7,086 bases of DNA, taken from positions 1 through 7,086 of the forward strand of contig JAHDCH010000133.1 of the NCBI GenBank assembly GCA_020629995.1, in the 5' to 3' direction. Origin of the DNA: Pseudaestuariivita sp. (GTDB taxonomy: Bacteria; Pseudomonadota; Alphaproteobacteria; Rhodobacterales; Rhodobacteraceae). Each line of letters starts with the position of its first letter. Position 1 is the first letter of the stretch. The translations under genes and the position numbers were made by a program. Below are positions 6,714-7,086 of the stretch, piece by piece. The notes under the pieces were generated by a model. That model saw only the letters and a program-made list of their open reading frames with translations. It did not search any database and was not told where the DNA came from.

Positions 6714-6741
6714 TGATCTCCCACGTAACAGTGGGAGGTCA
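6714..6741 (+). promoter_or_regulatory. Hairpin covering the ribosome-binding site of the lipoprotein gene
   Basis: TGATCTCCCAC (6714-6724) pairs with GTGGGAGGTCA (6731-6741) over 11 positions (ten Watson-Crick pairs and one U-G) around the six-base loop GTAACA. The 3' arm contains the ribosome-binding site GGAGG (6734-6738), five bases before the ATG at 6744. In RNA the site would be buried, so translation may need the hairpin to open by temperature, a protein or another RNA. No T-run follows, so it is not a terminator. The pairing is seen directly; the regulatory role is inferred. Confidence 0.55.
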
Positions 6742-6743
6742 TC

Positions 6744-7086
6744 ATGACCCGATTTTCAAACATGTTCCGGGCCGGTATTGCGGCCCTTGGTCTGGGCGCT
6801 TTGGCGGCCTGCGATGTAGCCTATCCTGTGGCCGTGATCGGCGAGAACGGGATGCAGTTCCGCGGCACCGCGTCCAACACGTTCCTTCAGGGCGGCAGCT
6901 TTCAGGCGACGAACGGCAAGGCGTTCTGCACTGGGCGCTATTCGCAGCACAGCGACATCTCCAAGGTCACCTTTCCGGTGCGCTGTTCGAACGGTCTGAC
7001 CGGGATCGGCACCGCATTCTTTGAAACGCCAACGCGCGGCGGCGGCTTTGTCACCATGTCGGACGGCAGCAAGTGGCAGTTCATCT
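6744..7086 (+). CDS. Small predicted lipoprotein, C-terminus outside window
   Basis: A frame open to the window edge, 114 codons visible and the stop not reached. The start MTRFSNMFRAGIAALGLGALAAC has a short charged region, a hydrophobic core and a lipobox L20-A21-A22-C23, so it should be lipidated on Cys23 and anchored outside the inner membrane. Residue +2 is Asp24; in E. coli this would favour retention at the inner membrane, but the rule may not hold in alphaproteobacteria. The mature part has FRGTASNTFLQGGSFQATNG, two cysteines (FCTGRY and VRCSNGLTG) that might form a disulfide, and GGGFVTMSDGSKWQF. I recall similar uncharacterised lipoproteins from Rhodobacteraceae, unverified; no function is known to me. 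The start is fixed by GGAGG five bases upstream, within a hairpin. Confidence 0.8.
   Translation, partial: MTRFSNMFRAGIAALGLGALAACDVAYPVAVIGENGMQFRGTASNTFLQGGSFQATNGKAFCTGRYSQHSDISKVTFPVRCSNGLTGIGTAFFETPTRGGGFVTMSDGSKWQFI

Noticed and set aside
6714..6741. Hairpin as the leuB terminator
   Set aside because: No T-run on the plus strand; it ends against an ATG and contains a ribosome-binding site, so control of translation fits better.

Overview
The window is high-GC DNA most consistent with an alphaproteobacterium of the Rhodobacteraceae (Roseobacter group). This rests on codon use, the style of the proteins, and recalled similarity of several of them to that family; it was not tested by search. 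Most of the window is ordinary chromosomal housekeeping DNA. I see no mobile element, CRISPR array, RNA gene or phage gene.

Layout, left to right. The 3' end of leuC (large subunit of isopropylmalate isomerase) is followed by a small Tat-leader-like reading frame (from 507) that runs without a stop codon into leuD (small subunit, 837-1442). A strong intrinsic terminator (1468-1493) closes the leuCD unit. A 278-bp spacer with two perfect dyads precedes a multi-pass membrane protein (1721-2560), which overlaps a secreted protein of the endonuclease/exonuclease/phosphatase fold (about 2557-3582). Facing it, four bases away, is an SDR/NAD-epimerase-like gene on the minus strand (3587-4498), transcribed divergently from a LysR-type regulator (4591-5496). 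The 92-bp divergent gap holds three 7-bp repeats at exact 13-bp spacing. leuB (5557-6660) follows. The window ends in a truncated lipoprotein gene (from 6744) whose ribosome-binding site lies inside an 11-bp hairpin.

How the genes work together. LeuC and LeuD form one enzyme (2-isopropylmalate to 3-isopropylmalate), and LeuB carries out the next step of leucine synthesis. leuB is separated from leuCD by four genes with no visible link to leucine. The membrane protein and the nuclease-fold protein look co-translated. The LysR protein probably controls the divergent SDR gene and possibly itself.

The most interesting points are the loss of nearly all catalytic residues and of a normal start codon in the nuclease-fold gene, the missing stop before leuD, the hairpin over the lipoprotein ribosome-binding site, and the 13-bp-phased repeats next to lysR.
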